NCBI GenBank assembly: GCA_030704615.1 | Contig: CM060731.1 | Span: forward strand, 81,884,756-81,948,755 | Source of the DNA: Takakia lepidozioides | Taxonomy: Eukaryota; Streptophyta; Takakiopsida; Takakiales; Takakiaceae | Length of the DNA: 64,000 nucleotides | Direction of reading: 5' to 3' | Shown: positions 1 through 11,865 of the stretch, piece after piece | Position numbering within the stretch: the stretch's first letter is position 1 | Layout of the letters: every line of letters starts with the position of its first letter | Notes under the pieces: model-generated | Told to the model about the DNA's origin: nothing | Databases searched by the model: none | The model's input: only the letters and a program-made list of their open reading frames with translations | Translations under genes and position numbers: made by a program

Positions 1-956
1 CGCTCCCTCGACATGTTTTCCATCACTGAACGAAACTGGCGATTTAGAACGGAATCCCCGAACTGAGAGCCCGTAATTATCGAAAGTGGAAATACCACAA
101 GCAAACTGAGGTCAACAAGGGTAGCACCAAACCAAAGGCTGCCGGCGATGCATGCAAAGGATGTAGGGATGACGTGCACCTTCACCTCCCACCAACCAGA
201 AAAACCGTTTTGAAAGACCAGAGCCACAAGAAGCCGTGCTGTTTTTGGATGGAAAACAAACCCTGAAAATGACATGAAACCATCCATTATGAAATGACGG
301 CAACAACCCTGGAGAGCAGTAAACAGGAAGATCCGATTGTAATGAGATTGTGTTGCGCCAGAATAGCACAGAACAAACACTGACACTCCAAGAGATACCT
401 CGCACGAATGTGTGCAACACATGGTCATATCCGACACAATCCTTTATACCGAATGACCCCATGGGGACGGTCACGGCAAAATGAAAACCACAGGGCAGGC
501 AGTACAACACACGTGGATGCATATGTGAAGCATAACAATTATTGCGAATCTGGAAGAACTGCTCGGAATTGAAAAAGCACTACATTTCTACGGCACATTC
601 GAATTTGAAAGAAGGCAAGGAGGCCGCCATGTATTGGCAGGCGGCGAAGTACATCTGACATATATCGCAAATGCATGCAACGGATGTTCTTTTTCTTCGG
701 CGCTTTATTAGCTGGGTAATACAAAGACGCCAAAATGGATGAATTCCGTTCGCACACAATATCAACACCCGCATCCAAATACGGTTGACAACGTCCATTT
801 TTATTTTTGTTACATGCGATACCAGCACTTGTTGCAAACGTCAAACTGGAGAGCTCCAGGGGCATCGTGGGGAGCCCTTGTTTCCAGCGGAGGAGAAAGA
901 GAAGGAAGTCATTATACTTCACGAGTTCTAGAAACAGGAATAGACCCAGATATAGA
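1..956. other. unassigned upstream region
   Basis: No gene is recognised here. Open frames exist on both strands (for example 112-522 minus and 539-1186 minus) but they show no domain, and the second is the complement of the acidic exon that follows. The segment probably holds the promoter and 5' leader of the plus-strand gene whose first ATG is at 957, but no clear TATA box was identified. Confidence 0.3.
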
Positions 957-1339
957 ATGAGGATGGAAAGAGTGGAGGAAGAGGAAAAGGAGGAAGAAGA
1001 GGGAATACAGGAAAGTGTGGCGATGGAGGAGCAGGAATCTGGAGAAGAACAACAACCCACCATAGTTCCAGGAACAGGCGAGGAGGACACTGCGTCTGAG
1101 GGAGAAACAGACAACATGGAGGAAGATGTTGACACTGGCCTCACGAAGAATCTGACTACGGGAAAGAGGAAGGGGGAGAGGCTCACCTACATTGTCGGCG
1201 AAGAGAGCAGCCCGAAGCGGAAAGGGTCCCCGGCAATTGGGGAGTCTTCTCGAGTAGCTACGAAAAAGGTAAAATCTACAGGACCCACATTTGTGAAGAA
1301 TTCGGCTTTCAATGGCAGGTATTTGAGAAAGAAAGAACC

Positions 1340-3484
1340 ATTCAGTGGCAGCTCAAACAGTGTGCGTTGCCGCACACTATTTGAGCTGCACATGTCACTG
1401 TTTAAGGGTGCAAAATTCTTCCTTCAACGACACCTTTCTGAGGATGAAATGAACCCTGCACTGCCAGCTCAAACAGTGTGCGGCAACGCACACTGTTTGA
1501 GCAGATCTTTTCAATGTTTTAGGGTGCAAAATTTGGCCTTGCAGTCAGTTATCTGCGGGTGAAATGAACCCTTCACTGCCAGCTCAAACAGTGTGCGGCA
1601 ACGCACACTGTTTGAGCTGAACATTTCAATGTTTTAGGGTGCAAAATTTGGACTTCAGGGGCACCTTTCTGAGGATGGAATGAACCCTGCACTGCCAGCT
1701 CAAACAGTGTGCGGCAACGCACACTGTTTGAGCAGATCTTTTCAATGTTTTAGGGTGCAAAATTTGGTCTTGCAGTCAGTTATCTGAGGGTGAAATGAAC
1801 CCTTCACTGCCAGCTCAAACAGTGTGCGGCAACGCACACTGTTTGAGCTGAACATTTCAATGTTTTAGGGTGCAAAATTTGGACTTCATGGGCACCTTTC
1901 TGAGGATGGAATGAACCCTGCACTGCCAGCTCAAACAGTGTGCGGCAACGCACACTGTTTGAGCTGAACATTTCAATGTTTCAGGGTGCAAAATTTGGAC
2001 TTCAGGGGCACCTATCTGAGGATGAAATGAACCCTTCACTGTCAGCCCAAATAGTGTGCGGCAACGCACACTGTTTGAGCTGAACATTTCAATGTTTTAG
2101 GGTGCAAAATTTGGACTTCAGGGGCACCTATCTGAGGGTGAAATGAACCCTTCACTGCCAGCTCAAACAGTGTGCGTTGCCGCACACTGTTTGAGCTGAA
2201 CGTTTCAATGGTTTAGGGTGCAAAATTTGGACTGCAGGGGCACCTATCTGAGGATGAAATGAACCCTTCACTGCCAGCTCAAACAGTGTGCGGCAACGCA
2301 CACTGTTTGAGCTGAACATTTCAATGGTTCTGGGTGCAAAATTTGGACTGCAGGGGCACCTATCTGAGGATGAAATGAACCCTTCACTGCCAGCTGAAAC
2401 AGTGTGCGGCAACGCACACTGTTTGAGCTGAACATTTCAATGTTTCTGGGTGCATAATTTGGACTTCAGGGGCACCTATCTGAGGATGAAATGAACCCTT
2501 CACTGTCAGCCCAAACAGTGTGCGGCAACGCACACTGTTTGAGCTGAACATTTCAATGTTTAAGGGTGCAAAATTTGGACTTCAGGGGCACCTTTCTGAG
2601 GATGAAATGAACCCTGCACTGCCAGCTCAAACAGTGTGCGGCAACGCACACTGTTTGAGCAGATCTTTTCAATGTTTTAGGGTGCAAAATTTGGTCTTGC
2701 TGTCAGTTATCTGAGGGTGAAATGAACCCTTCACTGCCAGCTCAAACAGTGTGCGGCAACGCACACTGTTTGAGCTGAACATTTCAATGTTTCTGGGTGC
2801 AAAATTTGGACTTCAGGGGCACCTATCTGAGGATGAAATGAACCCTTCACTGTCAGCCCAAACAGTGTGCGGCAACGCACACTGTTTGAGCTGAACATTT
2901 CAATGTTTTAGGGTGCAAAATTTGGACTTCGGGGGCACCTTTCTGTGGATGAAATGAACCCTGCACTGCCAGCTCAAACAGTGTGCGGCAACGCACACTG
3001 TTTGAGCAGAACTTTTTATTGTTTTAGGGTGCAAAATTTGGCCTTCCAGGCACATATCTGAGGGTGAAATGAACCCTTCACTGCCAGCTCAAACAGTGTG
3101 CTGTAACGCACACTGTTTGAGCAGAACATATCAATATTTAAGGGCGCAACATTCGGCCTTCATAGGCAGATATCTGTGGATGAAATGAACCCTTCACTAC
3201 TAGCTCAAACAGTGTGCGGCAACGCACACTATTTAAGCTGAACATTTCAATGTTTTAGGGTGCAAAATTTGGACTTCAGGGGCACATTTCTGAGGATAAA
3301 ATGAACCCTTCTCTGTCAGCTCAAACAGTTTGCGGAACCGCACACTGTTTAAGCAGAACATATCAATATTGAAGGGCGCAACATTCGGCCCTCATGGGCA
3401 GATATCTAAGGATGAAATGAATCCTTTACTGCCAGCTCAAACAGTGTGCGGCAACGCACACTGTTTGAGCAGAACTTTTCAATG
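1340..3484. repeat. 116-bp satellite, 19 units, each with a perfect or near-perfect hairpin
   Basis: Units repeat every 115-116 bp; hairpin starts are at 1352, 1468, 1583, 1699, 1814, 1930, 2046, 2162, 2278, 2394, 2510, 2626, 2741, 2857, 2973, 3088, 3204, 3320 and 3436. Each holds the arm CTCAAACAGTGTGCG, the loop GCAA and the complementary arm CGCACACTGTTTGAG, a 34-bp palindrome; two units (1352, 2162) have the complementary loop TTGC. The remainder reads as AACATTTCAATGTTTTAGG, then GTGCAAAATTTGG and GAAATGAACCC. Two unit subtypes alternate between about 1440 and 1900. The array lies inside the predicted first intron (1269-3643). Confidence 0.9.
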
Positions 3485-3643
3485 TTCTTTCCCTGTGAAA
3501 ATCGGCAACATAGGGCAGGTCCGTGAGGATCAATTAACACTTACCTGGCAGCTCAAAGAACACTTACCTGTTTGATCCCACTTTTTCATGCATCAGTCGA
3601 CGTTTCATGCCTCTCTTATAAGAATGAGTGAACAACCTTGCAG

Positions 3644-4239
3644 GAGAAAATGCAAAGTGTGGCGGATGAGGTCCCTTCGGGTCAGGGGAAGGAGACCATA
3701 GTTGATGTTGACGATGAGTTTTATGAAAGCAAAGCCGCTGAGATGCTGGGGGGTCAAAAGGTGAACTCTCAGCTTGTGGTGCAAAGTATGCTTGCTCCTG
3801 GTGGGAGGTTGAAGATTCCCCTGTGTAGGTTGGTTTCCATGCCCGTCGTTCGTCCACCCCTTGTCAAAGACATTCTCAAGCTGGAGGCCGAGTTTGTTCA
3901 TGGGTATTTTGATGGATCCGCAGTATTTTACGTTTCTACTAGGGATTCTACAGGTAACGAGCTCCTTGTGGATGAGTCAATCGTCGGCTCCTGGGACCCC
4001 ATTTGGAGACAGGTGAACGAATCCTTCGAACTTCTTCTCTCCAGGAAACCTTCCACCCAGGTATTCTCAGGGAAGATGTTTCACGTTTGGGATGGCAACC
4101 ACCGGTTGCTTGCATGGATGGCTGTCATTGGGAGGCTGCACTCACAGGAGGAAGAGTGGCATTACTCTGTTCGATCGATGGTGCTTGATTGTGACGACAA
4201 CATGATGGGTCTTCTGACGGCAATGAATGATGTGAACAG
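3644..4239 (+). pseudogene. exon 2: ParB/sulfiredoxin-like DGNHR domain
   Basis: Open throughout, from the acceptor TTGCAG at 3638-3643 to the donor GTTGGT at 4240. The key motif is VWDGNHRLLAWM at about 4088-4123: an Asp-Gly-x-His-Arg followed by a hydrophobic helix, the signature of the ParB/Srx fold, which in other proteins binds or hydrolyses nucleotides or DNA. The flanking text (LVDESIVGSWDPIWRQVN, then LLTAMNDVNR) looks like real coding sequence. The next three exons, 4335-5388, continue as a helical, charged region without a named domain. Function in this protein is unknown; the ParB-like call rests on the short motif. Confidence 0.45.
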
Positions 4240-6529
4240 GTTGGTTTCTCATTGTACATGTTGCACTTCTGGTTCCGTTCTTCCTTGATTCAAGTCCTTG
4301 AATTACATTCTGAAATTCAGATATCATTCTGCAGAGGGACGGAGACATCGCATGTCAAAACGAGTCTGGTTCACACACTGTACAGGATACAAAGGATCGG
4401 GCAGATGCCCTTGACCAACTTCAAGACCATCCTTTCGGCAGAGATGTATAAGAAATGCGAAAGCTCCAAGACTTCGGAAACGTGGTACTCGTTGACCCGT
4501 GAGGCTTTCATGGAGTACATGTACACGGTGAGATACATCTTCCTTCATCTGGCCTTTCCATATTCCTGCTTCCACATGTTTGTTTCTGTCTGTCTCCCTT
4601 GACCTTGGATTGATGCAACTCTCTTGCATTCCCTTGCAGCAAGACATTGCAGATGCAGGGGAGCGTGGCAAACTGGAATGCTACAGCTCTACCCCTGAGG
4701 AGAGAAGGACAGCAAAGGGGGTTGAAAGTCACATCCAGAAGGAGATGAACGCTACAAGAAGGACAATAATGAGTGCTTTTGTGAAGCAGTTGAGAATTGC
4801 CGACCCATCATTCGGGCCGCAGTTTCTCCTGGAGATAAAAAACCATTATAACAAGCCAGGCAAGCCGGAGATGGCCCAGGAGAAGTTGCACAGGTTGTCT
4901 ACCGCCGTCGTGTCTTCTGAACAGAAGGTGAAGTGGCTACAGATATGGAACTCCGATCCCACAGTTAGGGATACCCACATGTTCCCAAGGCCAGAGAAAG
5001 AGAAGAAGACCCAGCGTGTCGTTCCTGTCAGTGACAATGTGCTGGACACCTGGCTTCACAAGGCCACTTACTGGAGCCAGGTGTGATGTCCTCTCGTATC
5101 TCACTTTCTTTTCTCTTTTCCTGTCCTTCTCTTCCCATTGCCTCTTACATTTCGCTGTGACTGTTTTTGGGTTCATTCTTCCATTCAATTGTTTTGCAGT
5201 TGGAAGAAAGGGCCCGATCGGTTCTGCATACTCAGCTGGCTGACTATGGCATCACTATGACAGCTCCGAAGGTCTCCTTCGCACTCTGGTTTCTTTAGAG
5301 AGTTCAGCAAGGAGGGTGGCATCAGTCGAACAAATGAGCTTGACCAGCAGGAAAAAGGAGAGGAAGCCTGGAAACGATGCCTTTACAGGTGCACACCCTT
5401 GCACTCTTTACTTCAGTTGTGGTTGCAATGTGTTGTGTGGCATACTGTTTAAGGGGTCTTCCTGGTGTGTTGAAAAAGCTGGGACACAATATGTGCATTG
5501 GAAAATGAGGCTGTGTCTGTTCCTGCAGGTACATTAAGTTTGTTCTCCTGGAAGAGAATTGCTTGGACAAACATCCAGATTTCGTGGACCTTTGGCTTGT
5601 CCCTGCTGGCAACCAGACCATGTTCACTGCTGGGATCTTGCATGACTGGGGCCCAGACCATCTTTCTTCTTGTGGTTGGTATTTGGATTGCCCTCCTTCA
5701 GAGACCCCAGCTGTAGAGTTGTCTTTGAGGAGAGAGAATGACCGTATTGCAACCACTGCCGCAGCAGCGGACCTCGACATTCATGAGCGTAATCTGAGGA
5801 CTCTTGCAGAGAAGGAGCCTCCCGCTCAGGATACCCCGGGTAGAGGAAGAAAGGCAAAGGGAAAAGATGTTGCTGGTGTTGTGGGGAAGGGAAGGGGTAG
5901 AGGGAAGGTGGCACAAGGGCAGGGAAGTGTTGCAGCTATTGGCCCTGTGGAGCATGTCCAGCAGACTCCACCGCATGGTAGGGGATCCGGGAGAAAAAAA
6001 CAAAAAACAAGGGGGTGGTTGATCCCAAGGACCCGTACCATGCAGTGGAACATCCCACAAGGGTCATTTGGTAGGGAAGGGCACCTTCGCTATTGGCCAA
6101 TGTCCAGCAGACTTGGTAGGGGATTGCCAACCCGTCCATGGGTCCTTGTCCATGATTGTAGTCTCAGAAATCTTGATTACAAGGCGAGACATCACCATTG
6201 GGAGAGGATTGTCGGTTCTCAGCACGGTGCGTGTTCTCTTTGGTTCTGTGGCTTCGGCTCTCTTTGTCCTGCGCTGTGGGCTGGATCGTTTATAAACTTG
6301 TCAGAATTCCATTGTATTTTTGTTTGCAGGCTAAAATGACCACATCGTGGGTGAACTAAGGAAAAGCCATATGCACCGAACTCATCATCTGTGGAACATC
6401 CTGATGTTTTGGCAGTCCCCCCCACCAGATATCCCTCCATCGGGTGCTTGTCCGGGTTGGAATGCAATTTGATGAGCGCTACTCTCGGCGGTGGTTTTTT
6501 CTTTAGCAACTTCTTCCTTTCCGATGCAG

Positions 6530-7388
6530 GTGTTTTGGTGCTCATCCAGTCATCGATGTTTCGGTGTCGCCGTGCCCTTGCCAGCTATTTGAAAGCCTCG
6601 GCAATGAAGTCGTGAAGACATGGAATTGTGTGAACAGCATGTACCTACGAAGGGGGGATCGTCCGGGGAGAGATGGTGAGTTCCCCTTCTTCTTCCTCTC
6701 TTTTTTGTTCTGGGATTGTGTTGTATAGGTCGCTCGAACTCATATGTAGGGGCCCGATTTTATTTTGGTTCTTAGTTCCTTTGGATGTCATGTTCGCAGA
6801 CTCGTCTGTTTGAAGCTGTTTTGTCTCGTCCGGGTGCATCCACCAAAAGACTCCGGCCGCATTACGGAGTTTGCCCATCACTCACGGGGCCAGTTCATAG
6901 ATGACAGGACAGATCCTCCCACGGATGACATGCATCACAACTACGTCGACAAGCAACGTGTGCTTGCGAAGGTGGAAGGGGTTCCTTGGAGAGGGGCGAG
7001 GGAGAGGAGCCCGGCTTTCATTCAAAAACTTGTGGAGTGCTGCACCCTACACAAGACGCTAGAGTTCTGGATTTGTCGATGGGCACAGGTTCGTCTCTTC
7101 AACATTTACATTTCATGAGGTTGATTGAGCTTGCACTTTCAGCACTTTCCCCGTTCCGAATGTGTCTTCAATGTCTGCTTACTTCATTCTATTCCACTGC
7201 AGGTGCTTCGTACCACGCTTGCAAGGCCAGTGCCGCGACATCTCTTTGGATTGAAGGGAGGCTGAGATTTACAAGAACCTCCTGATGGGTTTAGGGTGGA
7301 CACACTTCTCAAGTCCTTCTGAAGCCCCGTCCCGCTGATACTGGTACAGAGGAGACTTCTGACAAGGAGCTGGACTCCGACTTTGCCT
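6530..7388 (+). pseudogene. C-terminal part of a beta-class DNA amino-methyltransferase
   Basis: Three exons (6530-6675, 6800-7088, 7203-7388) reconstruct the C-terminal block typical of permuted beta-class N6-adenine/N4-cytosine methyltransferases, where the SAM-binding motif I follows the catalytic motif. Visible pieces are RGARERSPAFIQKLVE, then VLDLSMGTG at 7064-7088, which joins across the intron to GASYHACKAS. Further on, pieces of GREAEIYKNLLMGLGW can be read by changing frame. The donor at 7089 and acceptor at 7202 keep phase exactly through MGTG-ASYH. At least three 1-2 nt frame changes break the block. It could instead be an RNA or small-molecule methyltransferase, but the order SPxF..LVE, VLDxxxGTG, GR..GxE, LL is that of the YhdJ-like group. 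Confidence 0.55.
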
Positions 7389-7784
7389 GTGAGTAAGTTC
7401 AACCTGTGCATGCTTGCATTGTTGTTTCAATATCAAGAATCGCCGTTCTTGAGGCAAAGTGCACATGGGAGACATCCTCTTCGTTGGACTTGTGGCATTG
7501 CAATCATTGTGTTAAAAATGGGATTTGTGGACATATGTAGGAGTCCGCGTGCTTCCTCCACTTGCCCTCCTGGGCTATCACACCTATTTGGACTTGTTTT
7601 CAGTCCTCCTCGGTCTTGTGTGCTACCTGTCTATGCGGAGGCACTCGCAGCAAGCATGTCCGTTCATGGCACTCAGAGTCCACCTTGCGATGGCCTTCGT
7701 AGAACACGTGGTGTTGGGGCCAGAATCTTTGTAGATGACATAGCACAGGAGGTGGACACTGATTGTGATGACTGCGACACTTGA

Positions 7785-8454
7785 TATGAAGTCTTCTTTT
7801 GGTTTAATTCTGGACAAATTTGAAATGGAATGGTTGTGTGTCCTTATTGTCCTGTTTGCAATGTGTGCATGGAATTCACATTCATGGTTCCAACTATTGT
7901 TGGAGATGGGGGTTGCATGGACTGCCCGGATTGTTCCTTCAATATATTTGTTGTTTTGTGGACCTCACAGACTTGAGTACATTGCAAAAACAAACAAACC
8001 ACTTTGGTTCGTTTCATCATTCTCGCATCATTTGCTAGTAGTCCCCAAACCATTCCTGCTAGAAGAATGGTTGGTGAATCCATCACGGTGAATTCCACCT
8101 CATCAAAGACTTTTCAGGCATTCTCAATTCTCCCCACATCAACCCGCGGAAATAGGTGACACCACTCGGAAATAGGTGACATCCGCTGAAATATGCACTG
8201 TTTGCATGCTGACGTGGCGTGAGCCTGTGCTGGGCTCACGCTTTCCTGGGCTCACAGGCTCACGCCTCCACGCTCACGGAATAGCACCCCCCGTCCTCAA
8301 TGGACGTCAGTGGAGGAGGGAGTCATATTCCCAGCACGAGCACCGCAGTTCGATCTATTCTTGAAATTCTGCGAGGGCTTCACCTGGAGGGACACCCGGT
8401 CGGAGCTGGCCGGGTGCTGGACTACAAAAGTTCGCAATAAATCGGTTACTGCCT
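7785..8454. other. 3' flank of the methyltransferase-like gene; short repeats
   Basis: No gene is recognised. The region holds a direct repeat CGGAAATAGGTGACA (about 8147 and 8167) and the inverted repeat described separately. It separates the methyltransferase-like gene from the transposase remnant. Confidence 0.4.
8216..8266. repeat. inverted repeat, 14-bp perfect arms
   Basis: The arm GGCGTGAGCCTGTG (8216-8229) is perfectly complementary to CACAGGCTCACGCC (8253-8266), with a 23-nt loop containing further GGGCTCACG copies. It could be a terminator-like fold or a remnant of a small transposon; no target duplication was found. Confidence 0.6.
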
Positions 8455-11390
8455 TCTCCCTTTCCCGCCGACATCGACGGTAATATCTTCTTTGAGTTCC
8501 CTCCTCGAGCGGACTACTCGAGGGTGTCCGGAATGTTGACAGATATGGATAGAAAACATGACGGTCATCCTTGGTGCATTACCAAAACCACCAGCATGAA
8601 GATGCTCGATGGTGTGCGGGTGCGCTACGTTGTTTGTGCGGGAGCGTTGCGGTGTTTCTCCCCAACTTGCTTCCACTTTAAATCCAGAGGTCACAGGAAC
8701 GAGACCGATTGGACAGGCACAGCTCATCAACCATTCGAGCTTAAGAGAAGGTTCCGAACTCCACATTTAAGTGTGCGCATTGCAAAGAACCACCACACTG
8801 CTGTCTGTTTGTAATGCCAAGCAGTTCTATGTGTTGGCAACGTTTCCCTGACCATCACCCGAGCTTGCATACACGTTGGTTCCCATTGTCACAAATTGGC
8901 GAGGGGGAACTCGCGGGAGGCTGCCCACGAGGCAGAGCAGCTCGTTCAGGAGGAGGTTTAAGTTGAGACAGGGTGCCAAACCCAAACAGATACAGCTCCA
9001 AGCCGCCATAGATGGCATTGGCCAGAATTATGTCGGAAGACGGCTCCGATAGAGTTCCTCTCGATGAGAAGGAAATGAGGCATTGCTGTTGAGTCTGTCC
9101 CACGTATGTTCACCGAATGTCCGAAACCACATTGTTTCATGCAAATAGAAAATTGGGCGTGGCTCGGATATGCACTCCATTCTGGAGGTGAAGCGACGAT
9201 GTGGATATGACTACATTCATGGAAGTAGGTTTCCAGGACAAAGGGATTGAGGCAGATTGTTGTTTCGTATTCAAAATGTCCACGAGTGGACCTAGCAAGC
9301 GGCGTCGAACTGGTCGACAGGATGACGAGTGGGGACTTGTCAAACAGTTGGGTCATGTTCGACCATATCAAGCGAATTACAAATCACCAGTGGGTGACAA
9401 TGGGTGCACATGTCTACGACACCCATGCAGGATGCTAAATGACAATTGCTATTTGTGAGATGAAAGGAGAGGACACACAATCGGAGATGCTTCTTTGGCA
9501 GGGAATAAACGAACAGATGGCCAAGGCGGGATTGCCCCCTCCCAATTTCCGTGGTTTCATGGCGGACAACGCACAAGCAAATTGGGCTGCCATCCGAAGG
9601 TGTACGGGCAAGACCCCAATGTTCCCATGGAAGGCAATGAGAGATCTTGTGGTTCCATTTTCTGCAGAGCCTTTCGCAGTACACAACCAGGCTCGTGGCG
9701 CCAGATTTCAGAGAGGAGCACCGTTCCATGTGCCTTGCGTGGAAGCGCGCTCCCACCTTGGATGATGCAGAGACACAGTTTGCATGTATACGGGCTTGGT
9801 AGACATCGTCAGGTGCTGTAGGAAATCAGACGAGGGAGCAATGGTCAGTTGGCTAGCATGGTGCATTATCGTTTCCTCCAGTTCGGCGACCATATGCGGG
9901 AGGTGAGTTGCACGAATTCGCATCCCGTTGAATATTATTCTGAGCCATATTTGTAACTTGCTTGTAACCTCAACATGTGCTTGTGCAGGAAATGTGTCTC
10001 GACTCCGACACCGACATGCCCACGACAAACATGGCCGAATCAGTGCACTCTTCATGGCGTGCCTCCTCTGCGGCGCATCTGGTGGACATCCTCACTGCCA
10101 AACGGAGGACATTGTGAGGTCAATTATGCAGCAATGCAGTACAACGAGTTCTTGAAGGGAAATTAGTGGGGCTTGGGGCCGGATAGGCAGGAAATGCTGA
10201 TGCGGACTGCCTCTAGATCGAAGAATCCTCGGAATGTGGGCGGCGGCCTTGCGAGAGGGCCTTCGGGACACGCCATTGTTGCGAAGATGCCAACATTTGG
10301 AAGGAGATGTTCATACCCGTCCAGTGAGACGAAGACTTGACGAGGCACCTAGCGGAGAAGAGGATTCATGGCGAGCTGACAAGAACATTCGCACGCTCCC
10401 TCGTGGTCCGGTGATGTTGCCCGAGGAGGTCTCGTCGAGCACCGCAAGTCCTGCACGTTCAAGATCGCCATCTCCTTTGAGCACAGGGCGCGTGCCCCGG
10501 CAACATAACGAGCCATCTGTAGTAAAGCAGTACAACATTCCCATTGTGGAGACAAAAGTGTCGGAGTCACAGTGGAGAATTGCGAGGACATTGCCGACAT
10601 TTCGAGGGAAGTGCTGCGCCATCCGGGTGGATACGAGAGCACGCTGTGGTGAGATGATTCGGAGGAACCCACACGGTGCTGTACCTGCACCTTGTTTCAG
10701 CGGCAGATTTTTTACTCCCACATTTGCTCACGCCACAACGCAGACATTTTGGTTCTGTAGGCACGACATAATGACCTGTGTATTGGCAAGCCCAAGTACG
10801 GGATTCAGGGAATGCCGGAGCCTCCGGGCGTCTGGCCTGTTGCACCGGGTTGCAGCCTCTCTCAGAATGAGGCGGATGCTCTATCTGCAGCAGGATTTCG
10901 AATGGCGCAACGCACAGACATCCTGGCCCACGCATTTCCGGTTCCTGAGACCCAGCTATTGCAGACTGCTCGGTCCAGTAGAGACGGATTGGACAATTCT
11001 GCACATCCCACAATGCGATTCGGAAGAGTGAAGAGACGACACCCTCCCAACAAGTTGAATGAGACTCGGATTGCCAATGCTCCTGGGATGGCTTGCACTA
11101 TTCAGAGCTCCGTGGACGTACCCCCACCCCGGCCTTGGGCGTGTGTATCGGATGGCAACGGCCGGCTCGGCTGTACGCGACGATGTATACACAATTACGA
11201 TTGGAGTGGAGCCGACTTGCAATTGTACGGACTTCTCGTTGATGGAAGCAAAGAAGGGTTCGAAGTATTATCCGTGCAAGCATTTGTATTACATTTACCT
11301 GAAGAGGTTGAGGATGAACGTGACTATTGATGACTTTATTCATGCACCAGCGATGAGCGTGAACGAGCTGCACAAACTCCTCCTTAGGGA
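8455..11390 (+). pseudogene. decayed DDE transposase with SWIM zinc finger (Mutator-like)
   Basis: A plus-strand transposase can be followed through several frames. A Cys/His-rich N-terminal part lies at 8600-8900 (KCAHCKEPPHC, then RRRFKLRQGAKPKQIQLQA). The catalytic core is at about 9370-9610: NHQWVTMGAHVYD, TIAICEMKGEDTQSE and GFMADNAQANWAAIRR supply the expected first and second Asp positions. DMPTTNMAESVHSSWRAS follows at about 10013-10066 and RQEMLMRTASRSKNPRN near 10185. The C-terminal SWIM finger is at 11216-11283: CNC, a spacer, then PCKH (CxC...CxH), followed by LYYIYLKRL. Stops and frameshifts (for example near 8830, 9050, 9440 and 10110) make it a pseudogene. A related minus-strand fragment lies at 57787-58315. 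Terminal inverted repeats were not found. Confidence 0.6.
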
Positions 11391-11554
11391 TTCCAGAAAT
11401 CATGGATGGGCAAAGGGAATCCTCCATATGGATATTTTCAATTTTTGCTGTATCAGATTTTTTTGCAGTGTAATGAAATGCACCCCAAAACTCCTGGAAT
11501 GAGACAATATTCCATTCAAACTGAGATCCAACAGAAGCAGTTGTAGGGCCATTT

Positions 11555-11865
11555 CTGGAAAAATGGCGCCAAATTTCTCTTTTTGGGGCCGAAAACTGGC
11601 TAAGTCCCAACATGCACTGGTACCTGTGTCTGGGAAAATAGCGCCGAATTTCTCTTTTTTGGGCCGAAAACTGGCTAAGTCCCAACATGCACTGGTACCG
11701 TGTTTGGAAAAATGGCGCCGAATTTCTCTTTTTTGGCCGAAAAACTGGCTAAGTCCCAACATGCACTGGTACAGTGTTTGGAAAAAATGGCGCCGAATTC
11801 CCTATTTTGCGCCGAAAACTAGCTAAGTCCGAACATGCACTGGAAAAATGGCGCCGAATTACCTG
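11555..11865. repeat. about 75-bp tandem repeat, 4-5 units
   Basis: Units begin with AAATGGCGCCGAATTTCTC and continue with GGCCGAAAACTGGCTAAGTC and CCAACATGCACTGGTAC. Three full units and two partial ones follow the 3' end of the SWIM-transposase remnant directly. They may be the subterminal repeats of that transposon, but this is not shown. Confidence 0.8.

Larger units (their letters stand above)
957..7784 (+). pseudogene. decayed multi-exon gene: ParB-like domain plus beta-class DNA amino-methyltransferase
   Basis: Plus-strand gene with GT-AG introns of about 95-200 bp after a large first intron. Likely exons: 957-1268, 3644-4239, 4335-4527, 4640-5080, 5200-5388, 5529-6226, 6330-about 6480, 6530-6675, 6800-7088, 7203-7388 and a last exon ending at the TGA at 7784. 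Phases fit at most junctions. Exon 1 gives an acidic, Glu-rich start (MRMERVEEEE) followed by basic KRK stretches. Exon 2 holds the ParB-like DGNHR motif; exon 6 has an RG/KG-rich linker; exons 9-10 join to give a methyltransferase motif I. Frame breaks are seen near 5290 (one extra T), 6000, 6072, 7040 and 7230, so this copy looks like a pseudogene unless these are assembly errors. The catalytic DPPY-type motif was not found with confidence (NLDYK near 6169 is only a weak candidate). Possible role, by family: adenine or cytosine amino-methylation of DNA. Confidence 0.5.

Noticed and set aside
112-522. Minus-strand 136-codon frame
   Set aside because: Cys/Trp/Phe-rich composition typical of antisense chance frames; no motif.
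1187-2714. Open frames on both strands through the 116-bp satellite
   Set aside because: They arise because the unit lacks stops in some frames; the translations are the repeat itself.
1340-3484. CRISPR-like array
   Set aside because: Palindromic repeats recur at fixed spacing, but the sequence between palindromes is itself repeated, with no unique spacers, no cas genes, and the context is a plant intron.
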